Numbered from the stretch's first letter, positions 33,900-42,642 are shown. The stretch is 64,000 nucleotides of DNA from Achromobacter ruhlandii (GCF_902859695.1 NZ_CADIJL010000024.1:1-64000), one strand, 5' to 3'. Translations and numbers: made by a program. The notes: a model not told the origin generated them from the letters alone.

Positions 33900-33938
33900 T
33901 GTTAATTAACTGTTAAATTACTGTTGACTTAGTGTTAA
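33900..33938. repeat. Four 11-bp phased direct repeats
   Basis: TGTTAA-type hexamers begin at 33900, 33911, 33922 and 33933, exactly 11 bp apart (third copy TGTTGA). They lie in an AT-rich stretch just upstream of the next gene. The phasing on one DNA face suggests a multimeric binding site. Confidence 0.6.
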
Positions 33939-33982
33939 GCATCAACGACACTTTGTCGACGGCTGCACGCGAAGGAATGCGC

Positions 33983-34234
33983 ATGTTTGTGCCGGAGATT
34001 GCTGTTGGCGTCGCCAAAGGGCGGCTAGGAGTCAAGATGAGTGCCGTAATGAATGGTCGAGCCGTCGAGAACAAGGCGCAGGTACACTACACGCGCGATG
34101 ACCTTGAAAAGGCTGAACTGGAGCCCGCAGATGTGTCGCTCGCGATGCAACAGGCGTCATTTACGTCGGACGACGTTGAGAACTGGTTCGAGGGTGTTAG
34201 GTTGAAGGCGCAGCAAGCGCTTTCAGACATGTAG
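33983..34234 (+). CDS. Small hypothetical protein behind phased repeats
   Basis: An 83-residue acidic-ended protein (FVPEIAVGVAKGRLGVK at the start; helical C-terminal half with DDVENWFEGVRLKAQQAL). The ATG at 33983 has AAGGA six bases upstream; a GTG at 33932 falls inside the phased repeats and lacks a ribosome-binding site. No family was recognised. It sits between the repeats and operator 5, so it may be the protein that binds one of them. Confidence 0.45.
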   Translation: MFVPEIAVGVAKGRLGVKMSAVMNGRAVENKAQVHYTRDDLEKAELEPADVSLAMQQASFTSDDVENWFEGVRLKAQQALSDM

Positions 34235-34246
34235 AGTCCGGTTAGA

Positions 34247-34262
34247 TTTTCACCAGTGAAAA
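34247..34262. promoter_or_regulatory. Palindromic operator copy 5
   Basis: TTTTCACCAGTGAAAA lies 30 bp before the TrfB-KfrB gene, consistent with autoregulation. Confidence 0.7.
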
Positions 34263-34291
34263 GCCGGCTTGGCTGCTAAAGGAAATAAGGC

Positions 34292-34831
34292 ATGGGGATT
34301 GCTCCGGAGTTGTTCGAACGCTTGGCCCAGGAAAGGCCCCGACTTTCGGATAAGTCTCTCGCGGCCGCCCGCCTTGTAATGGTCGATGGGGTGCGGCCGG
34401 GCGATGCGGCCACCAGGGTCGGTGTCTTGCCCGCACAGGTCTCGCGGACCACTCGCGCACTATATGAAGCAGAAGCCGAGTTGCGTGAGACTGGCCAACT
34501 CGCCTCGATCAGCACTGACCTGGTAGAGCGAAATCTGGACGCGAGCTACACATTGGCAGTTTCGCAATTGCGCAACCAGATGGGCGACGAAGTCCTCGTC
34601 AGTACTGCTGAGGCCAACCGTACATATTCTGGCTCCGTAAAGGTCCGCACCGATCTGCACTTGGTGCAGGACGTTGGACGTGGCAAAGTCGTCGTCCACG
34701 AGTTGGCCAAGCTCGATCGCGTGCCGCAGCTGGGGCAATCGCTCGATATCGCCTATTCGAATGACTTGCGCCGCCCGGCCCATGTCTCGATACAAGGGTT
34801 AACCCAAAAGCGCGGGGGAATTTCCCGCTAA
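34292..34831 (+). CDS. TrfB(KorA)-like regulator fused to a KfrB-like domain
   Basis: A 179-residue protein. Residues about 5-62 contain LSDKSLAAARLVMVDGVRP followed by a helix-turn-helix (GDAATRVGVLPAQVSRTTRAL), which matches the TrfB/KorA DNA-binding domain of IncP plasmids. Residues about 112-170 (YSGSVKVRTDLHLVQDVGRGK and LDRVPQLGQSLDIAY) match the KfrB-type small beta domain. KorA coordinates replication, partition and transfer genes in IncP. This gene lies 30 bp after operator 5 and is the best candidate to bind the nine operators. Native KorA lacks the KfrB part, so the fusion is unusual. Confidence 0.7.
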   Translation: MGIAPELFERLAQERPRLSDKSLAAARLVMVDGVRPGDAATRVGVLPAQVSRTTRALYEAEAELRETGQLASISTDLVERNLDASYTLAVSQLRNQMGDEVLVSTAEANRTYSGSVKVRTDLHLVQDVGRGKVVVHELAKLDRVPQLGQSLDIAYSNDLRRPAHVSIQGLTQKRGGISR

Positions 34832-34910
34832 ATCCCGCGGCCGGATCCTGATGGCCGCACACGGTAGATCCGTGGAAGTGTTTCACCAATATTTATTGGA
34901 GATTGAAAAA

Positions 34911-36260
34911 ATGGCGACCAAGAAGCTGGGCAAAACGGATGTGGAGTTCGACCCGTCGGGTATTGGGTTCACCATCAAGGGCGCGGATCTGCAGGGGCAT
35001 TTTCAAATCCTCGAGGACTTTCGCATCGCCGCGGGGACCGCCGGCCTCGACGGCAAGAAGCAGGACGCGATCGTGGCAGCCGTACTGCAGCATTTCGAGG
35101 CGCAAGACGTCGCAAACCCTCTCGATTCCGATAGCCTGCCGCCGGTGTTTGTGAGCTTGAAGGACCGCGTGTCTGTCCAGTTCAACCGCGGCGCTATGAC
35201 CTACGAAGTGGGCCTCCCATTTCATCCAGACATCGTTCGCTCGATGCGCGGCCTGCCTGGCGCGCAGTTCCTCACCGAAGCGAAGGTTTGGTCGGTTCCG
35301 CTGGAAGCGCGAAACGCGCTTCTGCCGGCGCTGGAGTCCGCCGGACAGACACTGGCGGACCAGGAGCAAGCCCGCGAAGCGGTAATCGCTCAGCTGAGCC
35401 CCGCAGCGGGAAGATTCCCAGCCGGCGAAATAGTCAAAGTCTCGGACTTCCACCGCAAGGACTGGATCTACTCTGGGGAAATCGTCGCGGCCAATCGCCA
35501 CTACGCGGCACAACAAACTGGCCGCTCCGACGGCGAAACCTCAATTGTCATACACCAGCAATCGGCACTGGACCGCCAAGTGTTCGTTGGTGACAACATG
35601 GGTATCAAGTACAACGACAAAGGCCGCGCGTCCGTACTTACCCAGCAGCAGACCCATGCCGAATTCGCCGGCATGAGCTACGACAAACTGATCGCAACGA
35701 TGGGCGAGAAGATCGACGGCGTCACGGTGACGCGGCGCGAAAACGGCGACATGCTGGTCGCGTTTGACCACCACAATAGCCGGCCCGCGCAGGCGTTGCA
35801 TCGAATGGACAAGTTCCTCAACGGGGCAGGCAAAGTCTCCTTCGATGCCGCCCTGAAGTCCTTCGTGGTGCCCAACGGCGCCCTTGAACAACCTGGCGCG
35901 CCGGAAGTCTTCGGCCGCGCAGTGGCCGACGGCCGCCGCGAGATTCGTGAAGACACCTTCGCGCGCAAGGAAGTGCTGGCCGCCGCTCAGGACCGCCTGG
36001 CCGGCGCCAAGGTGAGCTTTCCGGTACCGAAGGCCCCCGAGTGGCAAGAGGGCACTATTCTCTACGCCAACGATCGCTACGCCCTGCAGGCAAGCGGACG
36101 TGAATTCATGAAAGCACATGAGTTGCGCAATCTGGCGGAGATTCCGAAGGTGGGGCAGATGGTCAAGATCTCATACCAACCGAGCGGCAAGGCTCTGGTG
36201 GAAGAACGACATCAGACGATCAACCAGAGCCAGCGCGTGGCCGGCCGGCGCCACGCTTAG
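34911..36260 (+). CDS. Multidomain protein with two KfrB-like domains
   Basis: A 449-residue cytoplasmic protein. The N-terminal part (FTIKGADLQGHFQILEDF) is unrecognised. Near residues 82-140 a segment with VGLPFHPDIVRSMRGLPGA and KVWSVPLE resembles HARP-like modules. KfrB-like domains follow at about 186-243 (YSGEIVAANRHYAAQQTG) and 376-435 (YANDRYALQASGRE ... VKISYQ). The ATG at 34911 has GGAG nine bases upstream; the earlier in-frame start at 34851 does not. It follows the TrfB-KfrB gene and precedes further KfrB proteins. The role is unknown; KfrB of IncP interacts with the nucleoid-like KfrA. Confidence 0.55.
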   Translation: MATKKLGKTDVEFDPSGIGFTIKGADLQGHFQILEDFRIAAGTAGLDGKKQDAIVAAVLQHFEAQDVANPLDSDSLPPVFVSLKDRVSVQFNRGAMTYEVGLPFHPDIVRSMRGLPGAQFLTEAKVWSVPLEARNALLPALESAGQTLADQEQAREAVIAQLSPAAGRFPAGEIVKVSDFHRKDWIYSGEIVAANRHYAAQQTGRSDGETSIVIHQQSALDRQVFVGDNMGIKYNDKGRASVLTQQQTHAEFAGMSYDKLIATMGEKIDGVTVTRRENGDMLVAFDHHNSRPAQALHRMDKFLNGAGKVSFDAALKSFVVPNGALEQPGAPEVFGRAVADGRREIREDTFARKEVLAAAQDRLAGAKVSFPVPKAPEWQEGTILYANDRYALQASGREFMKAHELRNLAEIPKVGQMVKISYQPSGKALVEERHQTINQSQRVAGRRHA

Positions 36261-36270
36261 CGAACGAATG

Positions 36271-36301
36271 GTCTGCTGGGGGAAAGATTGATCCAGCAGA
36301 C
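36271..36301 (+). terminator. Hairpin between KfrB-family genes, possible attenuator
   Basis: Perfect 9-bp arms GTCTGCTGG / CCAGCAGAC with a 13-base loop are followed by AATCTTTATTT. The T-rich tail is imperfect, so partial termination is more likely than a full stop. Confidence 0.5.
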
Positions 36302-36332
36302 AATCTTTATTTAGAAATTGGAGCGACAAATA

Positions 36333-37541
36333 ATGCCCCGTGTGGATCAATCTACAAAGCTGTTCGACGCCGTGAAGGCGGGGGACCAGGGACGAGTCGA
36401 GGAAATGCTTCGCGACAAAGCGACGCTCTCCATTCTGGACGAACGCGACGCCGAGGGCTTCACGGTGCTCCATCACGCCGGAATCCAGAACGGGCGGATT
36501 GCCGAGCTGCTGCTCGCGGCAGGCGCCGATGCAAGGGCTAAGACGCCGGCCGGCATGGCGCTCCAGGACTTGCGGGCTCTGGGTGGGTTAAGCAGCACGG
36601 ACCTATTGGGCCCCCAGGCTCTTGAGCTGCTTCGGTTGCAGAAGCACCATGAAGATTTCGTGAGATGGTGGCGACCAGCTACGCAGGTCGAAGCCGAAGT
36701 CGCTGAAGAATCATTTATCCGCCAGGGCAAGCCTGCGGCGGCGCAGCCGCGCGTTGGCCAGGCAACCGACATGCCTCCACCTGGCTTAGGCGCCCAAGCA
36801 AAGGAGATGGGCGCTGAGCGTATGTCGACTGGCGGCAAGGCGACCGAAGAAGAGGGCGAAGGGCTGATTCGCGCAGGCACCAGCCAGTCCAAAGCGCCAG
36901 TCAAGACGCCGCCCGACGTCCTTCTTGGCGGACTCTACATCCGTGATGGAACGGGCGCATACACGCGCGTTGGCCAAACCAAGCCAGCCCTAATCGACGG
37001 TGGCGCACAAATCACGTTGAAAAACCGCGACATCGACACCTTTCGAGCGGGTATCGAGCTTGCAAAGAGCAAGGGGTGGACGTCGATCGAGGTGGGCGGC
37101 ACGCCCCGCTATCGACAGGCTTCCTGGCTCGAAGGCCGTCTCCAAGGGCTGGAGGTGCAAGGGTACGAACCTACCGAGAAAGACCAAGCGATGCTGGACA
37201 GCCGGCTCGCAGAACGGGCCGCTCAGCAAAGCGTGGCAGAGGGCCGCCCGGATGTAGTGGCGAAATCCCTTTCTGACGCCAAAGAGCAGATCCTCAAGTT
37301 CAAGAAGGATATGGTCGCGCCCAATCTTCAAAGCGGGACCTATCACGGTCGAGTTTTGGCGGGCACGTCGCACCACATCATCGTAACCGTGGACGGCCGC
37401 GCCAATACCGCTACGGCGATCGAAAAGGCTGCAATCGACGGCGTCGACTACAAGATAGGCGAACTGCTCAACGTGCAGTTTTCAAATGGAAAGCTCGTTC
37501 CCGGGCGCGACCACGGCCTCGGGGTACGACCCAAAAGATAG
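36333..37541 (+). CDS. Ankyrin / LPD7-like / KfrB-like multidomain protein
   Basis: A 402-residue protein. Residues about 5-75 form one to two ankyrin-type repeats (GFTVLHHAGIQNGRIAELLL and AGADARAKTPAGMALQDL). Residues about 195-282 match the LPD7 module of large polyvalent proteins (ITLKNRDIDTFRAGIELAKS through WTSIEVGGTPRYRQASWLEG). A KfrB-like domain closes it at about 332-390 (YHGRVLAGTSHHIIVTVDGR). The ATG at 36333 has GGAG upstream. LPD7 domains occur in relaxases and polyvalent proteins carried with conjugating DNA, so delivery with the plasmid is possible but unproven. Confidence 0.6.
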   Translation: MPRVDQSTKLFDAVKAGDQGRVEEMLRDKATLSILDERDAEGFTVLHHAGIQNGRIAELLLAAGADARAKTPAGMALQDLRALGGLSSTDLLGPQALELLRLQKHHEDFVRWWRPATQVEAEVAEESFIRQGKPAAAQPRVGQATDMPPPGLGAQAKEMGAERMSTGGKATEEEGEGLIRAGTSQSKAPVKTPPDVLLGGLYIRDGTGAYTRVGQTKPALIDGGAQITLKNRDIDTFRAGIELAKSKGWTSIEVGGTPRYRQASWLEGRLQGLEVQGYEPTEKDQAMLDSRLAERAAQQSVAEGRPDVVAKSLSDAKEQILKFKKDMVAPNLQSGTYHGRVLAGTSHHIIVTVDGRANTATAIEKAAIDGVDYKIGELLNVQFSNGKLVPGRDHGLGVRPKR

Positions 37542-37550
37542 GAGTGTCAG

Positions 37551-37811
37551 ATGCATGCCGCGGTAATTTCTTATGCACTTCCTGACGTTGGCCGAGTCAT
37601 TCAACGACTAGACCAAGCATCAACCATGCTCGGCCAACTCAACCCCGAGTTGCGCCAAGCGGTGATTTACGCAGGATTCCTCACTGACGTTCAAGCCGGC
37701 AGGCTTGATGTTCGCGAGACCCCGGTCGCGAAAATGGTCCACCTCGTTGACCAGTTCTGCAATTTGGTGGAAAGCCAGTTTGCTGAACCTTCTTACCCAT
37801 CCTACCAATAA
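37551..37811 (+). CDS. Small helical hypothetical protein
   Basis: An 86-residue helical protein (IQRLDQASTMLGQLNPELRQ; MVHLVDQFCNLVESQF). It has a GAGTG element before the ATG and gaps of only 9 and 14 bp to its neighbours, so it belongs to the KfrB-family operon. No family was recognised. Confidence 0.55.
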   Translation: MHAAVISYALPDVGRVIQRLDQASTMLGQLNPELRQAVIYAGFLTDVQAGRLDVRETPVAKMVHLVDQFCNLVESQFAEPSYPSYQ

Positions 37812-37825
37812 CGTCGGGGCACACC

Positions 37826-38527
37826 ATGGATGATTTTTCGAAGCGTGCAAGCGATCTCTACGACCAATTCACACAAACGCTTAGCGGCGTCAATCTCTCT
37901 ACGGCTGTCTCCCTGCCGCACGCCATGACCAGCCTCCTGGCCATGACCAGCACAGTGGCTCATCACAATCAGCAGGGCTTGTTGCCTCCCTCAACCCAGA
38001 ATCAGGTCGCGCAAAGCCAAAGCACGAATCAAGCCAGCACTGTTGATCAGTTGACTTCTGCACTGTCGCGCGGCTTCGCCAACATGAAGGCGCTGCTAGC
38101 TTCAAAGGGGCAAGCGTTGCTGTCAGCGACGTCGCTCGTTGAAAGTCAAAACATGTCCACGCCAGCAGCGAAAGTTGGGCTTGCTCAAGGATCGGCTATC
38201 ACGCCCAGCCGCGCGCCGGCACCAGGCTTTGGATTGCACAACGCAATGGATGCGTTGTTCGCATTGCAACGGAACTACGTGGCGCCGGATCTGCAGAACG
38301 GCCGCTACAGCGGTCTGGTCTTGGGTGAAACGGAAAGCCATGTGCTGTTGTCTGTGAACGGTCGCGCTCAGACCGCGACGGCGATCGACAAGTCAGTCTT
38401 GGGCGGAGTGACCTTTGCCGTCAACAAGGTACTGGATCTGCAGTTCAAGAACGGGCAAGTAGTGGACAAGGGCAAATCTCAATCACAAACCGAACAGCAG
38501 GCTATTCGGCAATCCCATCGACGCTGA
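37826..38527 (+). CDS. KfrB-domain protein
   Basis: A 233-residue protein with a low-complexity Ser/Gln/Thr-rich N-terminal part and a C-terminal KfrB-like domain (about residues 156-212; YSGLVLGETESHVLLSVNGR and AVNKVLDLQFKNGQVV). That domain is clearly similar to the end of the ankyrin/LPD7 protein two genes upstream (the pattern GRxxTATAI-K is shared), which points to duplication. It ends the operon; operator 6 lies directly downstream. Confidence 0.55.
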   Translation: MDDFSKRASDLYDQFTQTLSGVNLSTAVSLPHAMTSLLAMTSTVAHHNQQGLLPPSTQNQVAQSQSTNQASTVDQLTSALSRGFANMKALLASKGQALLSATSLVESQNMSTPAAKVGLAQGSAITPSRAPAPGFGLHNAMDALFALQRNYVAPDLQNGRYSGLVLGETESHVLLSVNGRAQTATAIDKSVLGGVTFAVNKVLDLQFKNGQVVDKGKSQSQTEQQAIRQSHRR

Positions 38528-38542
38528 TCGGCTCTGACGGAT

Positions 38543-38558
38543 TTTTCACCAGTGAAAA
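38543..38558. promoter_or_regulatory. Palindromic operator copy 6
   Basis: TTTTCACCAGTGAAAA lies 15 bp before the ATG at 38573, so it covers the region between promoter and ribosome-binding site of the traC group. Confidence 0.7.
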
Positions 38559-38572
38559 AGGAAGATGCAGCA

Positions 38573-38833
38573 ATGATCTCGATTGAGGTATTTGTGTCCG
38601 CAGCCGGGGCCTTCATTGCTACCCGACACGACTGTCCATTCTTCGACGCGCCGTCGCTGCACCTCTCCAGGAAGTCTCGAACTCTTGGGGCGCCGGACGG
38701 TACATCAAGGACCGCGAAGCTGTCTCCGATCGCTCTGGACGCTCTGAGCGGAGTATCCCATGTGCCAATCGCCGCATTTGCGCTTGGCGGAGTAACGCGC
38801 GCCGCCGTGAAAAGCCTGGCCGTGGTCGACTAA
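38573..38833 (+). CDS. Small hypothetical protein before traC
   Basis: An 86-residue protein with two Gly/Ala-rich segments (VFVSAAGAFIATRHDCPFF and HVPIAAFALGGVTRAAVKSL). The ATG at 38573 has AAGGAAG about 9 bases upstream; an in-frame GTG at 38552 lies inside operator 6. It is the first gene behind the operator and 12 bp before the TraC-like gene. The function is unknown. Confidence 0.5.
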   Translation: MISIEVFVSAAGAFIATRHDCPFFDAPSLHLSRKSRTLGAPDGTSRTAKLSPIALDALSGVSHVPIAAFALGGVTRAAVKSLAVVD

Positions 38834-38845
38834 AGGCCGTCACCT

Positions 38846-41212
38846 GTGAGTAGCTACCCCGATTCCGAGAGGCTGTTCCGGCGTGACCTTGTCACCGAAA
38901 TGGTGAGCCTCATGCGAAAGCAGCGTGCCCCCTGGCAACGGTCGGACCGTGCAGACTTGCCTGCACCCGCGATGCCATACAACGGCATCGCCGGAGCGGA
39001 ACGCATTTTCAAGAGTTCTAATGCTCTGGTGTTGCTATCGGCGATGCAAGTTCACGGCTGGAACGACCCCCGCTTCATAACCGCGCGACAGGCCGAGAAT
39101 GCAGGCTGGCGCGTCCGTCCAGGCGGTGGAACAAACTTGATCTTCTGGCAAAGGGAGCCGGCGGGATCTGTGGGCAATGAGCGCGAGCAGTATCGCTCGT
39201 CCGTTATCAAGCTCTACAACGCTGCCGAGGTGATCGGCATGCCGGATCTTACGCCCGGCGCACGGCCGGCACCGATAGATATCAACGCCTTCGCAAACGC
39301 ATTGGGAGGGCGCATCGAGCGTGCACACTTGCTTAGCTCGAGCGCGCTCGCCAGACGCGCAGCCGGTCAATTGCTAGATTCTCCGCACAAGGGGGCAGAA
39401 TGGCAACACAGTCTGCGCGTCCAGCTGGCAAGCTATCTGTTTGTTCGCGAGGCCGGTGACTGGTATCGACCAAGCATCGAATCGGCCTCGTTGCTACCAC
39501 TCACCAGCAAACTCCTGGAAGACCCGGACGAGTTCTTTCGTGCCGCCCGAGATGCACAGGCGATCGCAGTAAATATTGCAAAACTTGCGAGAACTGCCAG
39601 TGTTCAAGTGGGAGCAAAGCCTGTCCGGGAAGCATCCCAATCGACCGCTGTTCCAGCGCCGCGCCGGACCTTGGATGGCTCGCCTGCCGCACCGAACGCT
39701 GGCCGACAAGGGCATATTTTCTTGGCGGTTCCGCCCAGCGAGATCTCGGCCGCGAAGGCAGCCGGTGTGAGGTGGCACCCCGAATTTCGGGGCTGGTATG
39801 TGCCACAAGGGACCGACCTTGGCAAAGTCGATAAATGGATGCCCCGTGGTGTAGCGGTTTCGCGAAACGACGTGCTTGACTCGTTTGCCGAGGCGATGCG
39901 TGCGCATGGCCTGGTTGAGCCTCTGGGAGGACCGGTGGATGACAACAAGTGGCACTATGTGCCCACATCCGATGCCAAGGGAAACAGCAAGAAGGGGTCC
40001 TATATCCTTTGTGTAGACGCCGTGGTGCCCTACGGATTCATCAAGAACTTTAAAGGAACATCCGGTCCGTGGAGATATGACGGGAGATCCATCAGTCCCG
40101 AGGCCCGCGCGGCTCATGAAGCCCAAGCACGTGAGCAGTCGGCGCTGCGAGATCGGGAGCTTGCGCACCAACAAGGTGAAATTGCGAAACAGACAAGATC
40201 GATCCTGCAGGAGCTCAAGGCAGTCCACGGGCAGGATCATCCATATCTGAAGCGGAAGGGCGTTGACGCGCATGGGCTGTTCCATTGTGGCGATGAGCGT
40301 CAATTGCGCGAGCTACTGAACCTGCCGGAGTTCAAGAGCTGGAATGATCAGTTCCTGGTCGTCCCTGGCCAAGACGTCGACGACAGGATAAGGACCGCCC
40401 AAGTTATATCCAGTCGGGAGAAGGGCGGTAAGGTCTTTGTCGCCGGTGCAGGTAAGAAGGCGGCCTTTCACCTTATCGGTGTGAACAGCGTGGCAGAATT
40501 GGCTGCTGCTCCAGCAGCAATCTTCTTAGAAGGCTATGCCACCGCGGCAAGTGTTTATGAGGATCTGGGCCGCGGTCTTCCTGTGGTCGTCACCTTTGAC
40601 GCTGGCAACCTGGTTGAGGTGGCCAAGGCTCTGTCCAAGCGACTTCCTTCCACGCAACCTAAGATCGTCTGCTGTGACAACGACCAATTCATAATCGAGC
40701 GGGCGTTAGACCAGGTGCGTGAGGTAATGCCCGACCTGCCGCATGTGAACACCACCGGTCGGGAGGTGCAAGTACAGGCTGGTGATGGTGCAGGCCTGCG
40801 CAGTGTGTTTCTCGGATCCGCAATCGCGGATGACCGTTGGCATGAAACCGACCATGGGAAGTACCGACTATTCATCGAGACGCGGGATGGCGCCGGCGTT
40901 CAAAAAGTCCGTGTCGATATGGCCCGCAAGGGATCAGACCGGCATGTTCAACTGGTCCTGGAGAATAAAGGCCGCACGTGCGGCGAAGAGGCCGCGAAGA
41001 TATTGGGTGGCATCGCTGTTGTGCCTGTCTTTGCATCCCTTGACGGTCGCCCGACGGATTTCAATGATCTGAAGTTGAGGGAAGGCGCTGCCCACACTCT
41101 CCAACAACTCGCTCCCAGGCTCAGAGCGCTAGGCCTAACCGCGCAGCAGATATCGCTAGCTGCGAACGAAGCGATTTCAGCGAAACACGGCCAAGGGCCG
41201 GTAAAGCGATAA
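38846..41212 (+). CDS. traC: TraC-like protein: ArdC-N, DUF5710-like and Toprim domains
   Basis: A 788-residue protein. Residues about 10-120 match the ArdC-type single-strand-binding domain (YNGIAGAERIFKSSNALVLL and RFITARQAENAGWRVRPGGG). Residues about 289-335 form a DUF5710-like module (IFLAVPPSEISAAKAAGVRW ... GWYVPQG). A Toprim-type domain lies near 550-640 (AIFLEGYATAASVYEDLGRG and KIVCCDNDQ). TraC of IncP is a primase carried into the recipient that primes the complementary strand. The start is a GTG at 38846. It follows the small gene by 12 bp and operator 6 controls both. Confidence 0.75.
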   Translation: MSSYPDSERLFRRDLVTEMVSLMRKQRAPWQRSDRADLPAPAMPYNGIAGAERIFKSSNALVLLSAMQVHGWNDPRFITARQAENAGWRVRPGGGTNLIFWQREPAGSVGNEREQYRSSVIKLYNAAEVIGMPDLTPGARPAPIDINAFANALGGRIERAHLLSSSALARRAAGQLLDSPHKGAEWQHSLRVQLASYLFVREAGDWYRPSIESASLLPLTSKLLEDPDEFFRAARDAQAIAVNIAKLARTASVQVGAKPVREASQSTAVPAPRRTLDGSPAAPNAGRQGHIFLAVPPSEISAAKAAGVRWHPEFRGWYVPQGTDLGKVDKWMPRGVAVSRNDVLDSFAEAMRAHGLVEPLGGPVDDNKWHYVPTSDAKGNSKKGSYILCVDAVVPYGFIKNFKGTSGPWRYDGRSISPEARAAHEAQAREQSALRDRELAHQQGEIAKQTRSILQELKAVHGQDHPYLKRKGVDAHGLFHCGDERQLRELLNLPEFKSWNDQFLVVPGQDVDDRIRTAQVISSREKGGKVFVAGAGKKAAFHLIGVNSVAELAAAPAAIFLEGYATAASVYEDLGRGLPVVVTFDAGNLVEVAKALSKRLPSTQPKIVCCDNDQFIIERALDQVREVMPDLPHVNTTGREVQVQAGDGAGLRSVFLGSAIADDRWHETDHGKYRLFIETRDGAGVQKVRVDMARKGSDRHVQLVLENKGRTCGEEAAKILGGIAVVPVFASLDGRPTDFNDLKLREGAAHTLQQLAPRLRALGLTAQQISLAANEAISAKHGQGPVKR

Positions 41213-41224
41213 GAGCATGCACCT

Positions 41225-41695
41225 ATGAATAAATTGATCGACTCCATCGCTTTGAGCGCTGTCCAACAAGTGCTCACTGCGGATACCGTATGGGTTTATA
41301 CGACCGGAAGAACACCGCTGGCCGATCGGGCCAGCCTACAATTCGTCGCTGACCAGGCAATGGCCCACCAACGGCCGGGATTTGAGGTGGATCAGCCCGA
41401 AAAATTCCAGTTGCCAGGTGGCGTTGCGCAGGGCGAGCTTGATGATTTGTTCAACGCTACAGCTGGAACTAGGGCTGATTTTGCGTTACGGCAGAGCGTC
41501 TTAGCGTGGGCGCGAGACGGCAAGACGCCTTCAGGTGATTCGCTCCCACCAGTCATGTCAAACGAGATGGCGAAACCGTTGAGCGTGGCCGGTCTACAGC
41601 GAGTTTGCGAAGCCCTCGACGCAGGCATGGCGCGCACCTTCGGTGAAACGGCGCCTCGACCGACGGCGACACCACATATTCCCCGCCGCGGTTGA
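41225..41695 (+). CDS. Hypothetical protein after traC
   Basis: A 156-residue soluble protein with helical parts (LIDSIALSAVQQVLTAD; GELDDLFNATAGTRADFALR) and a Pro/Arg-rich tail. It is 12 bp after the TraC-like gene, in the same unit. No family was recognised. A hairpin CCGCTcttgAGCGG at about 41733-41746 may end the transcript. Confidence 0.5.
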   Translation: MNKLIDSIALSAVQQVLTADTVWVYTTGRTPLADRASLQFVADQAMAHQRPGFEVDQPEKFQLPGGVAQGELDDLFNATAGTRADFALRQSVLAWARDGKTPSGDSLPPVMSNEMAKPLSVAGLQRVCEALDAGMARTFGETAPRPTATPHIPRRG

Positions 41696-41762
41696 ACAAG
41701 CGCAGCCCCGGCGGGCCGGGCGGCCTCCCAGCCGCTCTTGAGCGGAATTGGCATTCTTAGGC

Positions 41763-41790
41763 TTAACAAAGTACAACCGTATGCTATAAA
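41763..41790 (+). promoter_or_regulatory. Predicted promoter of the ATPase operon with adjoining dyad
   Basis: TTAACA (41763-41768) and TATAAA (41785-41790) are spaced by 16 bp. Immediately downstream TTGCACT (41793-41799) and AGTGCAA (41813-41819) form an inverted repeat ending at the ATG of the next gene. The 16-bp operator is absent. Confidence 0.5.
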
Positions 41791-41820
41791 TATTGCACTA
41801 TTCAATTTACGGAGTGCAAA

Positions 41821-42633
41821 ATGGCTAAAAACGGTTCTGCTTCTGTGGACGGCGGCGCGACAGCATCGGAGGCACCGGCTGCGTCCGCCAAGCCCTTCCA
41901 ACAACGCGTGTTTCTCTTCCATGGCGATAAGGGTGGCGTAGGCAAGTCGTTCGCCTTCCACGTGTTCGTTGACCGCGCGCTGCAGCGCGGGCACAAAATG
42001 GCCGTAATCGAAGCAGACACTCGAAACCCTGACGTCATCCGGATCTTCTCCGGACAAACCGTCTGCCAGATGATCAACCTGCGCCGCGACGACGGCTGGA
42101 TGGACGTAATTGACTTCGTTCGCGCGCACCCGGATCACCACATCGCTATCTCGTTGCCGGCCGGCATAGGCGAAGCCATGCAGAAGGACTTCGAAGACTT
42201 CTGCGGTTACCTCAAATCGAAGGTACAGGGAAAGCCCGAAGTCGTGATGTTCTGGCTGATCAACCTGTTCGCAGACTCAGTGAATCTGCTGCACACGACA
42301 TACGAAAACGTGGGCTCCTTGATCGACAAGATCATCATCGTGCGCAATCTGGTTTTCGGGGCGCCTGACCAGTTCTTCATCTGGGACGAGTCACCGTTCC
42401 GCGTCGAACTTGAGCGGAAGGGAAAGGCAATTACCGTATCCCTGCCTGGCCTGCATATGCGGGTCACGACGAAACTCGCAGCCGATCCGGACGGCATGAT
42501 GCCGTTCTCGCAGGCAGTCCAAAACGCCGCGGCATTCAAGTTGCTGGAAAGCGAGCAGTGGAAACTGGAGAACTATCTCAGTAAGGACCTCGCTGTTCCG
42601 ATGGAGCAAGTCTGGTCCTACGTGGATCTTTAG
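41821..42633 (+). CDS. Deviant-Walker ATPase, TraL/StbB-like (first of two)
   Basis: A 270-residue ParA/MinD-superfamily ATPase with HGDKGGVGKSFAFHVFVD near residue 35 and VIEADTRNPDVIRIF after it. It lacks the usual NAxD-type partition residues of the plasmid's own ParA and has a C-terminal part like transfer ATPases such as TraL of IncP and StbB of IncW. Those proteins help place the plasmid for conjugation or segregation. It is followed after 9 bp by a second such ATPase and then a TraM-like gene, the order expected for a small transfer module. Confidence 0.65.
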   Translation: MAKNGSASVDGGATASEAPAASAKPFQQRVFLFHGDKGGVGKSFAFHVFVDRALQRGHKMAVIEADTRNPDVIRIFSGQTVCQMINLRRDDGWMDVIDFVRAHPDHHIAISLPAGIGEAMQKDFEDFCGYLKSKVQGKPEVVMFWLINLFADSVNLLHTTYENVGSLIDKIIIVRNLVFGAPDQFFIWDESPFRVELERKGKAITVSLPGLHMRVTTKLAADPDGMMPFSQAVQNAAAFKLLESEQWKLENYLSKDLAVPMEQVWSYVDL

Positions 42634-42642
42634 GCCGTAGCC

